Of a stretch of 64,000 nucleotides of DNA, positions 45,521 to 54,035 are shown piece after piece. Source of the DNA: Geobacter sp. FeAm09 (lineage in GTDB: Bacteria > Desulfobacterota > Desulfuromonadia > Geobacterales > Pseudopelobacteraceae); the NCBI RefSeq assembly GCF_008330225.1, contig NZ_CP042466.1, positions 3,032,001 to 3,096,000 on the forward strand, given 5' to 3'. Made by a program: the position numbers and the translations under genes. The notes beneath the pieces are model-generated. The model was not told where the DNA came from. It saw nothing but the letters and a program-made list of their open reading frames with translations, and did no database searches. The stretch's first letter is position 1. Each line of letters begins with the position of its first letter.

Positions 45521-46282
45521 ATGAATAAAGCTACCATCGCATGTTGTCTCATATTCGCAATGATCCTGGCGGTTTTGCCATCGTTTGCCGCAGAAGGCGC
45601 GCCGAAGGTCATCTTCGACCAGGGTCACGGCCAGCGTTTTACGATCGGCGACCCGGGCGAACTCCAGTTTTCAAAGCTGGCCGACACCCTGCGGGCCTCC
45701 GGGATCACCATCACCACGGTCACAGCGCCCCTGACCGACGGGGCGCTCAAGGGCGCGGCCGGGCTGGTCATATCCAGCGCTTTCAAGCCGCTCCGGCCTG
45801 AGGAGGTTGAGGCGGTCGACCGCTTTGTGCACAATGGGGGGAGGCTGGCCGTCATGCTGCACATCGCCCCTCCCCTGGACAGCCTCCTGTCCCGGCTGGG
45901 AATCGACTTTTCCAGTTCCGTGCTGCACGAGCGCAACAACGTCATCGACAGCGACCTCAACTTCCGCGTCACCGACCTGTCCACCAACCCGCTCTTTTCC
46001 GGCATCAAGAGTTTTTCCGCCTATGGCGTCTGGGCCATCAGGCCCGGCGCGTCAGCCATCGCCATCGCCCGCACCTCTCCCGAGGCCTGGATTGACCTGA
46101 ACGGCGACAAGGCCCTGTCCAAGGGGGACGCCGTGGGCGCCTTCGCGGTCGTCGTCATGGGGACCCGGGGGCAAGGCGAATTCACCGTCTTCGGGGACGA
46201 CGCCATCTTCCAGAACCGCTTCATGGATGACAACAACCGGAAGCTGGCGGCCAACCTAGGAACATGGCTGACCAGGCACTAA
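45521..46282 (+). CDS. Exported protein with GATase1/DUF4350-like fold
   Basis: 253 residues with a signal peptide (MNKATIACCLIFAMILAVLP, SFAAEG). The mature part starts PKVIFDQGHGQRFTIGD and contains GAAGLVISSAFKPLRPEEVE, VDRFVHNGGRLAVMLH and FTVFGDDAIFQNRFMDDNNR. This is the pattern of DUF4350-like proteins that look like a non-catalytic glutamine-amidotransferase fold. Ribosome site GAGGAGGA. It overlaps the following hydrolase gene by 19 nt. Confidence 0.75.
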   Translation: MNKATIACCLIFAMILAVLPSFAAEGAPKVIFDQGHGQRFTIGDPGELQFSKLADTLRASGITITTVTAPLTDGALKGAAGLVISSAFKPLRPEEVEAVDRFVHNGGRLAVMLHIAPPLDSLLSRLGIDFSSSVLHERNNVIDSDLNFRVTDLSTNPLFSGIKSFSAYGVWAIRPGASAIAIARTSPEAWIDLNGDKALSKGDAVGAFAVVVMGTRGQGEFTVFGDDAIFQNRFMDDNNRKLAANLGTWLTRH

Positions 46283-47115
46283 GGGACGGGGAGGGATACT
46301 TCCATCCCTTCTCCGGCGACCGTATCCATTATCGCGTGACCGGAAGCGGCGGCCGCCACATCCTGTTCCTGCACGGCTTCGCCGCTTCGCTCCACACCTG
46401 GGACGACCTCGCGCCGTTCTTTCCGGCCGACGAGTACACCCTCCACCTGCTGGACCTGAAGGGGCACGGCGGCTCGGTGAAACGCTGCCGGGGCGACTAT
46501 TCGACCCTGCACAACGCCCGGATCGTCGGCGCCTATATCCGTTCCCGCGGTTTGAACGAGGTGTGCGTGGCGGGGCACTCCTTCGGCGGGCTAGTGGGGA
46601 TGTCGGCAGCCCTGGACTGCCCGCAGATCACCCGCCTGGTCCTGATGGATTCTCCCGGCTTCCCCCAGGGGTTCCCCCGTTTCATGCGCATCCTGCGCAT
46701 TCCGTTTCTCGGCCCGCTGTTCATGGCGCTCCTGTCCCCCCGGCGGATCGCCCGCAAAGGTCTCGAATCGGTCTTTTACCGGCTCGAGCGGATTACGGAG
46801 CGGCTCGTGGAACGTTACGCCGCAGGGTACGGCGGTCTGGCCGCGGCCCGCGCCCTGGCGGCAACGGTGCGGCAGATGATACCGGAGGATGCGGAGCAGA
46901 TGACCCGCCGCTATGCCGACCTCACCATTCCGGTCCTGATCCTGTGGGGGGAACACGACCGGATCGTCAAGCCGTGGCAGGGAAACAAACTGCACCGGGA
47001 AATAACCGGCTCCCGGCTCACCACCATCGCCGACTGCGGCCACAACCCCCACGAGGAGCGGCCCCGAAAGACCGCCAACCTGATCCGGGCGTTCCTGGCC
47101 GGCGAGACCGATTGA
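46264..47115 (+). CDS. Alpha/beta hydrolase
   Basis: 283 residues. The oxyanion region HILFLHGFAASLHTWDDLAP, nucleophile elbow VAGHSFGGLVG (Ser), Asp in ILWGEHDRIVKPW and His in IADCGHNPHEE give a complete catalytic triad. No signal peptide. Substrate unknown. Translationally coupled to the preceding exported protein. Confidence 0.9.
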   Translation: MADQALRDGEGYFHPFSGDRIHYRVTGSGGRHILFLHGFAASLHTWDDLAPFFPADEYTLHLLDLKGHGGSVKRCRGDYSTLHNARIVGAYIRSRGLNEVCVAGHSFGGLVGMSAALDCPQITRLVLMDSPGFPQGFPRFMRILRIPFLGPLFMALLSPRRIARKGLESVFYRLERITERLVERYAAGYGGLAAARALAATVRQMIPEDAEQMTRRYADLTIPVLILWGEHDRIVKPWQGNKLHREITGSRLTTIADCGHNPHEERPRKTANLIRAFLAGETD

Positions 47116-47172
47116 CAGGCCGGGCCGGAACTGTTAGAAGGAGTCAAGGTGACTACTCTCTGGAGGTATCCC

Positions 47173-47526
47173 ATGAAGAAGACCCTGTTCAAAGCAGCCA
47201 TGACCATCGTTTCCCTGTTATTGGCCGTCGGCCTCTCAGGTGCCGCCGACACCAAAGTCCCGGCCAAGCCTGCCGCGGAGGCGGCAAAGACCAAGACCGA
47301 CGGCGCCAAGGGTGCGACCGCCGCCAAAACGGCCCCGGTGGACATCAACAGCGCCGGGGAAGCGGAACTGAAGGCCATCCCCGGCATCGGGGACGCCTAT
47401 GCCGCCAAGATCATCGCCGGTCGCCCCTACGCCAACAAGACCCAGCTCAAGTCGCGCAACATCCTGCCCCCCCAGGTCTACGAAAAGGTCAAGGATCGCC
47501 TCGTCGCCAAACAGCCGAAAAAATAG
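47173..47526 (+). CDS. ComEA-like helix-hairpin-helix protein, exported
   Basis: 117 residues. The signal peptide (MKKTLFKAAMTIVSLLLAVG) is followed by an Ala/Lys-rich linker and one HhH pair: VDINSAGEAELKAIPGIGDA, then YAAKIIAGRPYANKTQL. This small periplasmic form binds DNA in natural transformation. ATG 47173 has TGGAGG upstream. Some relatives of this kind have other roles. Confidence 0.85.
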   Translation: MKKTLFKAAMTIVSLLLAVGLSGAADTKVPAKPAAEAAKTKTDGAKGATAAKTAPVDINSAGEAELKAIPGIGDAYAAKIIAGRPYANKTQLKSRNILPPQVYEKVKDRLVAKQPKK

Positions 47527-47550
47527 CCGGGCAACAACCGCGCGGTTTCC

Positions 47551-47591
47551 GGAAGGGGGGTGGTCGCAAGCGGCCGCCCCCCTTCCGTTTT
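47551..47591 (+). terminator. Rho-independent terminator after the comEA-like gene
   Basis: The stem GGAAGGGGGGTGGTCG/CGGCCGCCCCCCTTCC with loop CAAG is followed by GTTTTG. Very stable and clearly placed. Confidence 0.8.
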
Positions 47592-47613
47592 GCCCCCGGG
47601 ACAATGGTATGCC

Positions 47614-47642
47614 TTGACTTAATCGGCGAATATCTGTAAGTT
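47614..47642 (+). promoter_or_regulatory. Candidate promoter of the hpnJ operon
   Basis: TTGACT, a 17-nt spacer and TAAGTT, 32 nt before the hpnJ start codon. The -10 element is poor. Confidence 0.4.
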
Positions 47643-47673
47643 TATTATTTTACAATAGCTGTAAGGAGTTGAA

Positions 47674-49095
47674 ATGAAACCACTCTTTTTAAATCCTCCC
47701 ACCTTCGAGGACTTTGACGGCGGCGCCGGCGCCCGCTACCAGGCATCCCGCGAGGTGACCTCATTCTGGTATCCCACCTGGCTCTGCTATCCGGCCGGGA
47801 TGATCGAGGGGAGCCGCGTCGTGGACGCGCCGGTGCAGCGTCTCTCCATCGAGGAGTGCCTGGCTATCGCCAAGGATTACGATCTGGTGGTGATGTACAC
47901 CTCCACGCCGACCCTGAAGATCGACATCGAGACCGCACGCCGCATCAAGGCCCAGAAGCCGGGGACCGTCACGGTCCTGACCGGTCCGCACGTCACCATC
48001 CAGCCGGAGGAATCCCTCAAGGCCGGCGCAGGCATCATCGACATCGTCTGCCGCGGCGAGTTCGATTACGCCGTCAAGGAGTTGTGCGAGGGGCGTGAGT
48101 GGGAGCGTGTGGAGGGGATCAGCTTCCTGCGCAACGGGCAGGCGGTCCACACCCCGGACCGGCCGATTCTCACCGACCTGGACGCGCTGCCGTTCGTGGC
48201 GCCGATCTACAAACGCGACCTGCCGATCAAGGACTACATCATCCCCCATTTCAAGAGCCCCTACGTGGCGATCTACACCAGCCGGGGCTGCCCGGCCAAG
48301 TGCACCTTCTGCCTCTGGCCCCAGACCTATTCCGGCCAGAAGATGCGGACCCGCTCCCCCCAGAGCGTCTACGAAGAGGTCAAGTGGATCAAGGAAAACC
48401 TCCCCGAGGTGCGGGACATCTCCTTTGACGACGACACCTTTTCGGCGGACAAGAAACACGCCCGCGCGGTGGCCGAACTGATCAAGCCCCTGGGCGTCTC
48501 ATGGGTGATCAACGCCCGCGCCAACTGCGACTTCGAGACCCTCAAGGTCATGCGCGACGCCGGCCTGCACCACGTCATCGTCGGCTTCGAGAGCGGCAAC
48601 GCCCAAATCCTCAAGAACATCAAGAAGGGGGTCACCAAGGAACAGGCCATCCAGTTCGTCAAGGATTGCAAGAAGCTGGGGATCACCATCCATGGCGCCT
48701 TCATCATGGGGTTGCCGGGCGAGACGAAGGAGACCATCCAGGAAACCATCGCCTACGCCAAGATGCTGGACCTGGAGTCGATCCAGGTATCCCTGGCCTC
48801 CCCCTACCCCGGCACCGAGTTCTTCGAGCAGTGCAAGCGGGAGGGGTGGATCGCCTCGGACGCCTACATCGACGACACCGGGCACCAGATGTGCGTCATC
48901 AACTACCCGCATCTCTCCAACGCCGAGATCTTCAAGGCGGTGGAGGATTTTTACAACAAGTTCTACTTCCGCCCCAAATACATCCTGCGCAGCATCGGCA
49001 AGATGATCGTCAACGGCGAGGAGCGCAGAAAGCTGCTCAAGGAAGGGAAACAGTACCTCGACTACATGCGCAAGCGCAAACAGACGGCGTCCTGA
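47674..49095 (+). CDS. hpnJ: Hopanoid-associated B12-binding radical SAM protein HpnJ
   Basis: 473 residues. A B12-binding domain (MKPLFLNPPTFEDFDGGAGA, VVMYTSTPTLKIDIETARRI, LTGPHVTIQPEES) is followed by radical SAM with CPAKCTFC, then DISFDDDTFSADKKH and GFIMGLPGET-like GAFIMGLPGETKETIQ. This is the HpnJ family, whose members act on the side chain of extended hopanoids to build the cyclitol head group. The adjacent hpnK supports the assignment. Confidence 0.9.
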   Translation: MKPLFLNPPTFEDFDGGAGARYQASREVTSFWYPTWLCYPAGMIEGSRVVDAPVQRLSIEECLAIAKDYDLVVMYTSTPTLKIDIETARRIKAQKPGTVTVLTGPHVTIQPEESLKAGAGIIDIVCRGEFDYAVKELCEGREWERVEGISFLRNGQAVHTPDRPILTDLDALPFVAPIYKRDLPIKDYIIPHFKSPYVAIYTSRGCPAKCTFCLWPQTYSGQKMRTRSPQSVYEEVKWIKENLPEVRDISFDDDTFSADKKHARAVAELIKPLGVSWVINARANCDFETLKVMRDAGLHHVIVGFESGNAQILKNIKKGVTKEQAIQFVKDCKKLGITIHGAFIMGLPGETKETIQETIAYAKMLDLESIQVSLASPYPGTEFFEQCKREGWIASDAYIDDTGHQMCVINYPHLSNAEIFKAVEDFYNKFYFRPKYILRSIGKMIVNGEERRKLLKEGKQYLDYMRKRKQTAS

Positions 49096-49111
49096 GGCAC
49101 ATCGCACCGGC

Positions 49112-49978
49112 ATGAGACGACTCATCATCACCTCCGACGACTTCGGCCTCTCCCCCGGCGTCAACGCCGCCGTGGAAAAGGCCTGGCGCGACGGCATCCT
49201 GACCTGCGCCTCGATCATGCCGGGGGGGGCGGCGTTCGACGAAGCGGTGGCGATCGCCCGCCGCAATCCCGGCCTGCAGGTGGGTCTGCACCTGACCCTG
49301 GTCCAGGGCTCCGCCGTGCTGCCGCCTGAGAAGATCCCCGGCCTGGTGGATGCCGCCGGCACCTTCAGGGACAACCCCGTAGCCGCCGGCATGCGCTATT
49401 TCTTCGACAAGGGGCTGTACAAACAGTTGCAACGGGAGATCGAGGCCCAGATCGGGCGGGTGCAGGATGCCGGCATCCCGGTGACGCACATCGACGGGCA
49501 CCTCAACATCCACCTGCACCCCACGGTGTTCGCGTTTCTCCGGGAATTGATGCCCCGCTACGGCATCACCAGCCTCCGCCTCTCGCGGGAGCGCCTCATG
49601 CACAACCTGGCCTTCGACCGCGAGCGCATCGCGGGGAAGGCCCTGGAACGGGTCATCTTCGGAGCCCTCTCCTCCCAGGCCCTGCCGGAACTGAAACGGC
49701 TGGGCGTCCGCCACGCGCAGGAGGTCAAGGGGGTCCTCAACTCCGGCCGGATGAGCGAGGCGTACATCCTGGGCATCCTGGACGGGCTGGAAGAAGGGCT
49801 GACGGAAATATACTTCCATCCCGGCATCCTGCCGGACAGCGAGATTACCCGCCGCATGCCGGATTACCGTCACGAGGACGAACTGGCCGCCATCACCAGC
49901 CCGCGGATCAGGCGGAAACTGGCGGATTTGAGCATAGAATTGACCAATTATCGGGGAGACAGGAAACCGTATGTTTAA
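49112..49978 (+). CDS. hpnK: Hopanoid-associated deacetylase-like protein HpnK (YdjC/ChbG family)
   Basis: 288 residues of the YdjC/ChbG family. The metal-binding start is LIITSDDFGLSPGVNAAVEK, with LQVGLHLTLVQGSAV, THIDGHLNIHLHPTVF and IYFHPGILPDSEIT. HpnK is thought to deacetylate an N-acetylglucosamine-bearing hopanoid head group. It follows hpnJ by 16 nt and overlaps the next gene by 8 nt. Confidence 0.92.
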   Translation: MRRLIITSDDFGLSPGVNAAVEKAWRDGILTCASIMPGGAAFDEAVAIARRNPGLQVGLHLTLVQGSAVLPPEKIPGLVDAAGTFRDNPVAAGMRYFFDKGLYKQLQREIEAQIGRVQDAGIPVTHIDGHLNIHLHPTVFAFLRELMPRYGITSLRLSRERLMHNLAFDRERIAGKALERVIFGALSSQALPELKRLGVRHAQEVKGVLNSGRMSEAYILGILDGLEEGLTEIYFHPGILPDSEITRRMPDYRHEDELAAITSPRIRRKLADLSIELTNYRGDRKPYV

Positions 49979-50354
49979 GACCGTGATTATCATGTTCATG
50001 GCGGTAAGCGCCGGAACCGTGGGCGACATCCTGCTGGCCAAGGGGATGAAGGAGATGGGCGACATATCGGCAATGAACCTGCGGGGCATCATGGACGCGG
50101 CGTTCAGGGCGCTGGCCACCCCCAAGCTCATTATAGGCACGGTCATGCTGGCCATCTTTTTCTTCCTCTGGCTGGCGGTGCTCTCCTGGGAGGACCTGTC
50201 GGTGGCGCTCCCCATGCAGGCCCTCAACTACGTGCTGGTGGCGTTCCTCTCCCAGTACTTCCTGCACGAAACCGTGACGCCCCTCCGTTGGGCCGGTACC
50301 ATGCTGGTCTGCGTCGGGGTCATGATGATCACCAAAAGCGGCGGGGCAAACTAG
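49971..50354 (+). CDS. Small EamA/SMR-type membrane transporter of the hopanoid locus
   Basis: 127 residues with four membrane segments (about 5-22, 42-60, 70-88, 100-120). The family-like start VSAGTVGDILLAKGMKEMGD and LSVALPMQALNYVLVAFLSQ suggest a drug/metabolite-transporter half. It is read with hpnK (8-nt overlap), so it may export or flip a hopanoid precursor or head-group sugar; this is inference. Confidence 0.8.
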   Translation: MFKTVIIMFMAVSAGTVGDILLAKGMKEMGDISAMNLRGIMDAAFRALATPKLIIGTVMLAIFFFLWLAVLSWEDLSVALPMQALNYVLVAFLSQYFLHETVTPLRWAGTMLVCVGVMMITKSGGAN

Positions 50355-50390
50355 GGGCAGCCCGGGCGATGCCCGCAAAGGAGAAGAACC

Positions 50391-51203
50391 ATGCTTGACG
50401 GAAAGACTATCGGATTCATCGGCGGCGGCAACATGGCCGAGGCGATCATCAAGGGGCTCCTGGTCGGGGGGGTCCCGGCGGCCGCCATCGCGGTGGCCGA
50501 GCCCGCCCCGCTCCGCAGGGAATTCCTCGCCAGCGAGTACGGCGTGGCGCTCCACGACGAAAACGCCGACGTCGCACGCCGTGCCGACATCATCCTCCTG
50601 GCCGTCAAACCCCAGGTGGCGGGCAGCGTCCTGGCCGGGCTGGAGCAGACCATCTCGCCGGACAAGCTGATCATATCCATCATGGCCGGCATCGCCACCG
50701 GCTTCATCGAGGCGAGCTTCAACAACGGGGTGCGGGTCGTGCGGGTGATGCCCAATACCCCGGCCCTGATCCAGGCGGCGGCCACGGCCATCTGCCCCGG
50801 CAGAAAGGCGACGGAGCAGGATCTGGAGACCGCCCGCGAGATATTCTCCCTGGTCGGCACGGTCGTCACCGTACCGGAAAAACAGATGGACGCGGTAACG
50901 GGGCTGTCCGGCAGCGGTCCGGCCTACGTTTTCGCGTTCATCGAGGCCCTGGCGGATGCCGGCGTGAAAAACGGGCTGCCGCGGGATATCGCGGCCAAGC
51001 TGGCGGTGCAGACCGTGGTCGGGGCCGCCCGCATGGTGGCGGAAACCGGCGAGCACCCGGCACTGCTGCGGGAAAAAGTGTCATCTCCCGGCGGGACCAC
51101 CATCGCTGCCCTGCACACCCTGGAAAACGGCCGTTTCCGGGGCCTGGTCATGGACGCCGTGGACAGCGCCAGCCAGCGTTCGAAGGAATTGTCGGGAAAA
51201 TAG
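50391..51203 (+). CDS. proC: Pyrroline-5-carboxylate reductase ProC
   Basis: Last step of proline synthesis. 270 residues; NADPH-binding IGFIGGGNMAEAIIKGLL, VVRVMPNTPALIQAAATAIC and the C-terminal signature VTGLSGSGPAYVFAFIEALA, then SPGGTTIAALHTLENG. Last gene before a terminator; probably co-transcribed with the hpn genes. Confidence 0.96.
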   Translation: MLDGKTIGFIGGGNMAEAIIKGLLVGGVPAAAIAVAEPAPLRREFLASEYGVALHDENADVARRADIILLAVKPQVAGSVLAGLEQTISPDKLIISIMAGIATGFIEASFNNGVRVVRVMPNTPALIQAAATAICPGRKATEQDLETAREIFSLVGTVVTVPEKQMDAVTGLSGSGPAYVFAFIEALADAGVKNGLPRDIAAKLAVQTVVGAARMVAETGEHPALLREKVSSPGGTTIAALHTLENGRFRGLVMDAVDSASQRSKELSGK

Positions 51204-51218
51204 TCACCCCTTGACGAC

Positions 51219-51249
51219 AAAAACGGACGGCACCGGGCCGTCCGTTTTT
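51219..51249. terminator. Bidirectional terminator after proC
   Basis: The stem AAAAACGGACGGC/GCCGTCCGTTTTT (51219-51231 with 51237-51249) with loop ACCGG; T-run on both strands, so it also serves the convergent PilZ gene. Confidence 0.9.
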
Positions 51250-51308
51250 ATGTATCTGCCGCGCAGCTGCGCGTACCCTCTCCCCCTGTTTCACAGGCCT
51301 TTTTCGGG

Positions 51309-51590
51309 TCACTCCGCCTCATCCCGCACAAACCGGAACGCCACCCCCTCGTCCGTGACCCGCACCACTCGCGCCTTGAGCACCGGCGGCTCCTTGCCCA
51401 GCACCAGCCCGTCGAGCTGCAGGTGCATCTCGGTATCCACCGGCGGGTAGGGCTCGAACGCCACGAGCACAAACGCCCCGCTGTCGCTGAAATCCTTGGT
51501 GACGGCCCGCTTGACCTGCTGCGCCGCGGGCCAGGTGACCTTGATGTCCAGCGGGGCTTCGATCCGTTCGCTTATGCGCGTGTTCTCCAT
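51309..51590 (-). CDS. PilZ-domain protein
   Basis: 93 residues forming one PilZ-type barrel: RISERIEAPLDIKVTWPAAQ near the start, then KDFSDSGAFVLVAFEP (the S/D-rich loop) and VVRVTDEGVAFRFVRDEAE. The first motif RXXXR is altered (ISERIEAP). It may bind c-di-GMP weakly or act as a degenerate member. Confidence 0.78.
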   Translation of the reverse strand: MENTRISERIEAPLDIKVTWPAAQQVKRAVTKDFSDSGAFVLVAFEPYPPVDTEMHLQLDGLVLGKEPPVLKARVVRVTDEGVAFRFVRDEAE

Positions 51591-51650
51591 CGTCTGCCCT
51601 GTACGGCCGCCTTCACATCGCCACGCCGGCGACCCCTTTCGAAGTAATCG

Positions 51651-52163
51651 CTATTTCGGTCCGGCCACCGGCTGTTTTCGCGGCAGGTTGACCTCGGAGG
51701 ACAGGATCAGATGGGGGGGGATTTCCTGGGCGCCCAGGATCTTGACCATGCGCTCGAAGCCACCCGCGATCGTGCGCAACTCCGTATCAGGCAGGATTTC
51801 CAGCCCCCTGACGAGGAGCCCCTGGGCAACCTCCGGCGAGGTCGCCACGACCTGCCGGCCCGCGTCCGTCAGCCCCACATGCACCACCCGCCGGTCCTTG
51901 CTGCACCGCTCACGCTCCACGAGCCTCCGTTTTTCCAGCCGGTCAACGATCCCGACGATGGTTGCGGGATGCAGGTACATCCTGCGGGCCAGTTCCGATA
52001 TCTTGATCGGCGCGTGTTCGGCAATCACCTTGATTGCCCACAGTTGCGGCCCGGTCAGGCCGGTTTCCCGTTCAACCCTCTTGGATTGTTCGTTGACGAC
52101 CTGAAATACGCGCCGCAGGTTGTCGATGATCTCCGCGACCAGAGTGGGTGTTGGCTGCTGCAT
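51651..52163 (-). CDS. MarR-family transcriptional regulator
   Basis: 170 residues. The winged helix has TGPQLWAIKVIAEHAPIKIS, the recognition helix ELARRMYLHPATIVGIVDRL and the wing RERCSKDRRVVHVGLTDAG. ATG 52163 has AAGGAG directly upstream; an in-frame ATG at 52214 lacks a ribosome site. Target unknown. Confidence 0.9.
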   Translation of the reverse strand: MQQPTPTLVAEIIDNLRRVFQVVNEQSKRVERETGLTGPQLWAIKVIAEHAPIKISELARRMYLHPATIVGIVDRLEKRRLVERERCSKDRRVVHVGLTDAGRQVVATSPEVAQGLLVRGLEILPDTELRTIAGGFERMVKILGAQEIPPHLILSSEVNLPRKQPVAGPK

Positions 52164-52310
52164 ACGGCTCCTTTTGCGCGGCCTGTCCGGAAGGCCGTTC
52201 GTGTCGTCGCTCATACCGGCGTTGATTATAAAGGTCCCGGCGCCTCCCGTCCAGACATGATGACGTCCGCAGAGGACGAGCGGCGCCACCGGAGGGCGCC
52301 GCGGGAGACA

Positions 52311-52505
52311 TCACTCCTCGTCGTCCGGCCCGGGCTCGCCGGCAGCCCTGTTGAGCGCCTCATACCGTGCGATCTGCTCGGCCAGCGACAACTTGCGGCG
52401 GCAGCAGGCCCCCCTGGTGCGGCACAGCCGGCAGCGGTCGTCGGAGCACCATTGGCAGTAGGTGCAATCGGGGCAAGGGTGCTTCTTTTCGTTTTCCCGG
52501 GTCAT
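52311..52505 (-). CDS. Small cysteine-rich protein, 64 aa
   Basis: Ten cysteines in the first 35 residues (HPCPDCTYCQWCSDDRCRLC, then RTRGACCRR) suggest binding of two metal ions or a cluster. The C-terminal half is an acidic helix (SLAEQIARYEALNRAAGEPG). No signal peptide. Not recognised. It starts 6 nt after the stop of the polysaccharide-deacetylase gene, so it is co-transcribed. Confidence 0.65.
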   Translation of the reverse strand: MTRENEKKHPCPDCTYCQWCSDDRCRLCRTRGACCRRKLSLAEQIARYEALNRAAGEPGPDDEE

Positions 52506-52511
52506 GGCAGC

Positions 52512-53309
52512 CTAGTAGACGACGTTCCGCTTGACGGCATTCCCCTCCAGAAGCTGGATGAACGCCTTGCCGCTGTCGGAATTGATCAGCAGGTAGCGGG
52601 GGAGTTTCATGATTGGATCGCGGGGCGTGGCATGGCGGCGCTCGATGGTGAAGCTGGCCACGTAGCCCGCCGCAACGGCCTTTTTGATCAGATAATCATC
52701 GTAGATGCCGAAGGGCCAGGCGAGCAGATCGACCTTCGTACCAAGCTCCGATTCGAGCTTGGTCTTGGATTTCAGAAGCTGGGTCGTGACGAACTTGTCA
52801 TAGGCCTCGCCGCTGAGCTTCTTCCGCTCCTTCTTGAAGTTCGGGTGCCAGTAGGTATGGGACTGGATATCGAAGAGCCCCGTTTTCCTGAGCTCACGCA
52901 GCTGTTCCCAGGTCATGGCGTACTTTGCGTTGGAAATGGCGGAGGGGTAGGTAAAGACCGTGACCGGATAGCCATACCTGCGGATAACCGGCAGCATGTC
53001 GCTGTACACGGATTTGTGGGCATCATCGGCGACGATGACCACCGATTTCGGCTTCGGGGCCGGGGCCTTGCCGCGGTAATGGTCCACGAGGCGGCGGAGC
53101 GGGATAACCGTATAGCCGTTGTCGTGCAGGTACTTCATATGGGACTCGAATACCGGGGTCGTGACGGTCATGCCGTCGGCAACCGTGGGGCCGAAGCGGT
53201 GATAGAGCAGGATCGGAACGCGGAACTCTTCGGCGGCACAAGCGGAACCGGCGGCAAACCAGGTGGAAACGGCGATGAGCAGACAGCAGACGAAACGCAA
53301 CAACGGCAT
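52512..53309 (-). CDS. Exported polysaccharide deacetylase (NodB-type)
   Basis: 265 residues. A signal peptide (MPLLRFVCCLLIAVSTWFAA, GSACA) precedes a domain with VPILLYHRFGPTVADGMTVT, VVIVADDAHKSVYSDMLPVI (metal Asp-Asp) and FDIQSHTYWHP (metal His x2), then LLAWPFGIYDDYLIKKAVAA. Start 53309 has AAAGG upstream. It removes acetyl groups from a cell-surface polymer; the substrate is unknown. Confidence 0.9.
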   Translation of the reverse strand: MPLLRFVCCLLIAVSTWFAAGSACAAEEFRVPILLYHRFGPTVADGMTVTTPVFESHMKYLHDNGYTVIPLRRLVDHYRGKAPAPKPKSVVIVADDAHKSVYSDMLPVIRRYGYPVTVFTYPSAISNAKYAMTWEQLRELRKTGLFDIQSHTYWHPNFKKERKKLSGEAYDKFVTTQLLKSKTKLESELGTKVDLLAWPFGIYDDYLIKKAVAAGYVASFTIERRHATPRDPIMKLPRYLLINSDSGKAFIQLLEGNAVKRNVVY

Positions 53310-53347
53310 ACACAACCTTTCTGAAAGAGATTTGGCGGCCGGGGAGA

Positions 53348-53803
53348 TCATCCCCTGACGATATACACGGAACAGGGGGCGCTGCTGGCCACCCGGTGGG
53401 AAACGCTTCCCTTGAGACGGCGCTGGATGAACCCCTTGCCGGAACTGCCGATGGCAATGACGTCGATGTGTTCGCGTTTGGCGAATTCGATCAGCTTTTC
53501 GGCCGGCTCGCCGTATTCGACGATCATCTCCAGGGGGATATCGTGCTCGGAAGCGCTTTTCTCGATGACGTAGAATATGCGGCGGCGCAGGTCATCCCAC
53601 TGCTCCGTCTCGGTGACCGGGGCCGACGGCACGAAATCGGTATAGGTCGAAGTCGGGGAATTGGGCAACACCAGCATGGCATAGATCTGGCTCTTGAACT
53701 GGCTTTTGTTGCCGGCGGCAAGCCTGACCGCCTCTTCGGCCGCCTTATCCGACTGCGGCGAACCGTCGATGGCGACGAGTATCTTTTTTCTCAGGTTCAG
53801 CAT
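53348..53803 (-). CDS. Universal stress protein (UspA family)
   Basis: 151 residues. Start LNLRKKILVAIDGSPQSDKA, and the ATP-binding pattern DVIAIGSSGKGFIQRRLKGS then VSHRVASSAPCSVYIVRG are typical (the G-2X-G-9X-G(S/T) motif is present as GSSGKG...GS). Cytoplasmic. It has a strong promoter overlapping that of the divergent iclR-type gene. Confidence 0.92.
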   Translation of the reverse strand: MLNLRKKILVAIDGSPQSDKAAEEAVRLAAGNKSQFKSQIYAMLVLPNSPTSTYTDFVPSAPVTETEQWDDLRRRIFYVIEKSASEHDIPLEMIVEYGEPAEKLIEFAKREHIDVIAIGSSGKGFIQRRLKGSVSHRVASSAPCSVYIVRG

Positions 53804-53867
53804 GCCGCACCCCGCATGTTTTATTCATACCTCTTTATCAGGGGAACCGTGCAATCCCCTCCCTAAG

Positions 53868-53896
53868 AATATAATGCAATTTTTAGGACTTGACAA
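53868..53896 (-). promoter_or_regulatory. Promoter of the universal stress gene
   Basis: On the minus strand TTGTCA and TATATT are separated by 17 nt, 65 nt before the Usp start codon. Its -35 shares bases with the plus-strand promoter. Confidence 0.7.
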
Positions 53897-53918
53897 TTAT
53901 AAAACATTATTCTACATT
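53890..53918 (+). promoter_or_regulatory. Promoter of the IclR-family gene
   Basis: TTGACA (perfect), a 17-nt spacer and TACATT; start codon about 118 nt downstream. The -35 at 53890-53895 overlaps the -35 of the Usp promoter, so the two probably compete. Confidence 0.7.
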
Positions 53919-54035
53919 TATGTCGTTCCATCGTTTTTTCGGCATTTTTCGGGATGGTTAGGATTTTTCATTAAATTTCGCAATCTTGTTTCCCTCTTTT
54001 TTTCATTATACATCTAACGAAACAGGGTACCGACC

